From: DATFIX01 sp047617305
GTDB lineage: Archaea > Halobacteriota > Halobacteria > Halobacteriales > Natrialbaceae
Direction: 5' to 3'
DNA: 15,471 nucleotides
Assembly: GCA_047617305.1 (NCBI GenBank)
Contig: JBLGCL010000056.1
Coordinates: 1-15,471, forward strand
Shown here: piece by piece, positions 13,817 through 15,471 of the stretch
Position numbering within the stretch: position 1 is the stretch's first letter
Layout: every line of letters begins with the position of its first letter
Position numbers and translations under genes: made by a program
Notes under the pieces: generated by a model
What the model saw: only the letters and a program-made list of their open reading frames with translations
The model's database searches: none
Told to the model about the DNA's origin: nothing

Positions 13817-14616
13817 GCGATCACCCCCGCGTGCAACGCGAGCAGGCGGCTTCCCTCGTTCGCGGCGCCGAGGACGTCGCCCGAGACGCCGCCGAGGTGC
13901 GAGCGGGCCCAGGCGTAGACGAGCCAGGTGCCGGCCAGGGCGCCGACGAACGTCGCGACGATCGCCGCGGCGAGCGCAGCAGGCTCCCCGGCCGATGCTG
14001 GCAGCGTTCCAGGCCCGCTCGCGAGAAGCGCCGGCAGGACGACCGCGACTGGCGCGGCGACGGCGGCGACGGCAACCAGGTCCCGCCGACCGTTGACGCC
14101 GGTCAGTCTCGCGCCCATGCCGTCGTAGGGGGCGTCGCCGAGACAGACCAGCGCGGCCATCCCGGTTCTGGCGCCGACCTCGGCGGCGACGACGATGGCG
14201 ACGGCGGCGACCGGCGGTCGTGCGGTCAGCGCGAGCGCGGCGAGCGCGAGGCCGACGAGCGCGACTCCGAGCGCGACCGCGCCCCCGACGCCGACCGTCT
14301 CGTCCTTCGCGACCTCGCGCCGGCGCGCGGCGTCCCCGTGGACGATGGCGGCGTCGGCGCAGTCCGCCAGCCCGTCGAGGTGGGTGATGCCGGTCAGGCC
14401 GTACAGGACGACCAGGTAGGCCAGCGCGACGGACGGATCCGGGAGCGCGACGAGGGGGCCCGCCGCGAACGGGAGCGCGGCGAGAACCCCGACGACGTAG
14501 CCGACCGCCGGGATCGCGGCCGGCGTCCGGCGGAACGCCTCCCAGCCGTCCTCGTCGGCGCCGACGGGCAGGCGCGTCAGGAAGCCCAGCGCGCCGCGGA
14601 GGGCGCTCAGAACCAC
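13801..14616 (-). CDS. cobS: Adenosylcobinamide-GDP ribazoletransferase (cobalamin 5'-phosphate synthase)
   Basis: CobS is the integral membrane enzyme that joins AdoCbi-GDP to alpha-ribazole phosphate, completing the cobamide. The protein has 271 residues and is strongly hydrophobic, with about seven membrane segments. N-terminal FLTRLPV (12-18) and GYVVGVLAALP (39-49) are typical. The metal-binding signature is THLDGLADCADA (78-89), followed by KDETVGVGG (104-112), which matches the family's KD(s/t)xxGxxG. The GTG start at 14616 is supported by GGGGGTGGTCGC directly before it, almost the same ribosome site as cobY. Upstream codons in frame are Arg/Gly-rich and lie within cbiB. It overlaps the cbiB stop by 10 bp. 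Confidence 0.93.
   Translation of the reverse strand: MVLSALRGALGFLTRLPVGADEDGWEAFRRTPAAIPAVGYVVGVLAALPFAAGPLVALPDPSVALAYLVVLYGLTGITHLDGLADCADAAIVHGDAARRREVAKDETVGVGGAVALGVALVGLALAALALTARPPVAAVAIVVAAEVGARTGMAALVCLGDAPYDGMGARLTGVNGRRDLVAVAAVAAPVAVVLPALLASGPGTLPASAGEPAALAAAIVATFVGALAGTWLVYAWARSHLGGVSGDVLGAANEGSRLLALHAGVIAWTLS
13817..13828 (-). promoter_or_regulatory. Ribosome site fixing the cobY GTG start
   Basis: The minus strand reads GGGGGTGATCGC immediately before GTG. GGTGATC is complementary to the archaeal 16S 3' tail. It is nearly identical to the site before cobS (14617-14628). Confidence 0.6.
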
Positions 14617-15471
14617 GCGACCACCCCCGCAACGGCGTAGGCGAGCGCCCCGGCGACGCCGACGATCCTGACGCCCCGCCGCGCGCTGGCAACCGTCGGT
14701 AGCGCGGCGCCGGGACGCAGGTCGTAGACGCCCGGCTTCTGGAGGCGGGCGTCGATCGCGAGCGCGAGCGCCGCCATCGGCCACCCCGAGTTCGGCGACG
14801 GCGGGTCGGACGCCCACCGGCGGGCCCGGACGGCACCGGCTGGCCTCAGAGCGGCGACGGCCAGCAGCAGCGCGCTCGCCCGGGCCGGCAGCCACATGAC
14901 CAGGTCGTCGAGGCGCGCGCTCGGTCCGCCGACCGCCTTGTGCCGGTAGCCGAGCATCGAGTCGAGCGTGTTGACCGCCTTGAGCCACGCCGCGCCGGCA
15001 GCCGCGAGGGGAAGCGCGAGCCGGGGACGGCCGGCGACGGAGACCGCTGCCGCGAGGAGGGCGAAGGCGCCCAGCGGCGCCACCAGTCCGTCCGCGAGGT
15101 TCTCGGCGGCGCTCTCCGTGGCGGCACTCCGGACCTGCCCGGGCGAGAGGTCGCTCGCGTCCCGGCCCGCCAGCGCCAGCAGTTCCTCCCGCGCGGCCGG
15201 GAGGTCGTCCTCCGTCAGTCCGATCACCCGATCGGCCGTTCCGAGCAGCGATCGGAGGCTGGTCGCCACGAAGAGCGCGACGCCAGCCAGGACGGCCCCC
15301 GCGATCGGGTGAACCCTCGCCACGCCGGCGACCGCGGCGCCGACGATCAGGGCGGCCACGAGGGGCAGTGCCAGGGCTGCAATCGTGCCTGCGAGTCCGG
15401 GGTGATCCCACTCGCGGTCGATGGGGGCGACGAGGCGGCCGAACCACGCGACAGGATGGAACGTATCGCGT
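14607..15471 (-). CDS. cbiB: Adenosylcobinamide-phosphate synthase, 5' end beyond the window
   Basis: CbiB is a membrane enzyme that attaches aminopropanol phosphate to adenosylcobyric acid. In the window 287 residues are readable in one frame up to the right edge, with no true start. A GTG at 15359 is internal, because upstream in-frame residues read FHPVAWFGRLVAPIDREW, the conserved CbiB N-terminal HPV..G motif. Compared with the usual length of about 300-320 residues, roughly 20-30 N-terminal residues are missing. Further landmarks are an RSLLGTADRVIGLTEDDLPA segment, SAATESAAENLADGLVAPL, AWLKAVNTLDSMLGYR and LPARASALLLAVAAL, all typical of CbiB. Several membrane segments are evident. It is the first visible gene of the operon; its promoter lies outside the window. 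Confidence 0.93.
   Translation of the reverse strand, partial: RDTFHPVAWFGRLVAPIDREWDHPGLAGTIAALALPLVAALIVGAAVAGVARVHPIAGAVLAGVALFVATSLRSLLGTADRVIGLTEDDLPAAREELLALAGRDASDLSPGQVRSAATESAAENLADGLVAPLGAFALLAAAVSVAGRPRLALPLAAAGAAWLKAVNTLDSMLGYRHKAVGGPSARLDDLVMWLPARASALLLAVAALRPAGAVRARRWASDPPSPNSGWPMAALALAIDARLQKPGVYDLRPGAALPTVASARRGVRIVGVAGALAYAVAGVVAWF
14617..14628 (-). promoter_or_regulatory. Ribosome site fixing the cobS GTG start
   Basis: The minus strand reads GGGGGTGGTCGC directly before GTG at 14616, differing by one base from the cobY site. It supports a GTG start inside the end of cbiB. Confidence 0.55.

Noticed and set aside
13182..15447. Long N-terminal extensions of cobT, cobY and cobS into their upstream neighbours
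   Set aside because: The extra residues are Arg/Gly-rich frame shadows. Family starts and ribosome sites place the true starts at 13181, 13816 and 14616.

Overview
The window looks like haloarchaeal chromosome (class Halobacteria). It is GC-rich, and the predicted proteins are strongly acidic. The proteins include a Tat-exported lipoprotein, archaeal TATA/BRE-type promoters occur, and the cobamide enzymes are the archaeal versions (CobY, CbiZ, archaeal CobT). The genus cannot be named from sequence alone. Every gene lies on the minus strand except one small gene at 6987-7217.

Left edge (1-444): a tRNA-Ser(CGA) gene on the minus strand (265-349) with a clear TATA/BRE upstream. Beyond its 3' end, positions 1-264 hold no convincing gene. 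They contain a near-perfect copy of the tRNA 3' end (113-133) and two oppositely oriented tRNA-3'-end-like fragments (39-62 and 178-201). This looks like scar tissue from integrative elements that target tRNA 3' ends.

Left half (445-5162): a five-gene minus-strand cluster of envelope proteins. In transcription order it is two tandem paralogous DUF4129 membrane proteins, a small two-TM protein, a DUF58 protein and a polytopic membrane protein. The last four genes are joined by three 4-bp stop/start overlaps. The layout matches MoxR/DUF58-type clusters, but no MoxR ATPase lies in the window.

Right half (5291-15471): a cobamide (vitamin B12) assembly and salvage locus. A tightly coupled operon enters from the right edge: cbiB (5' end cut off by the window), cobS, cobY, cobT, cobD, cbiZ. 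A small membrane protein and a YfbK-like VWA lipoprotein follow, then cobA (corrinoid adenosyltransferase), a convergent stand-alone Lrp/AsnC RAM-domain gene, and cbiP (cobyric acid synthase).

Together the cob genes would adenosylate the corrinoid (CobA), amidate it to adenosylcobyric acid (CbiP), and attach the aminopropanol arm made by CobD (CbiB). CobY then activates it with GTP, CobT activates the lower base, and CobS joins the halves. CbiZ feeds salvaged cobinamide back in at cobyric acid. The final phosphatase, a threonine kinase and a corrinoid transporter are not in the window.
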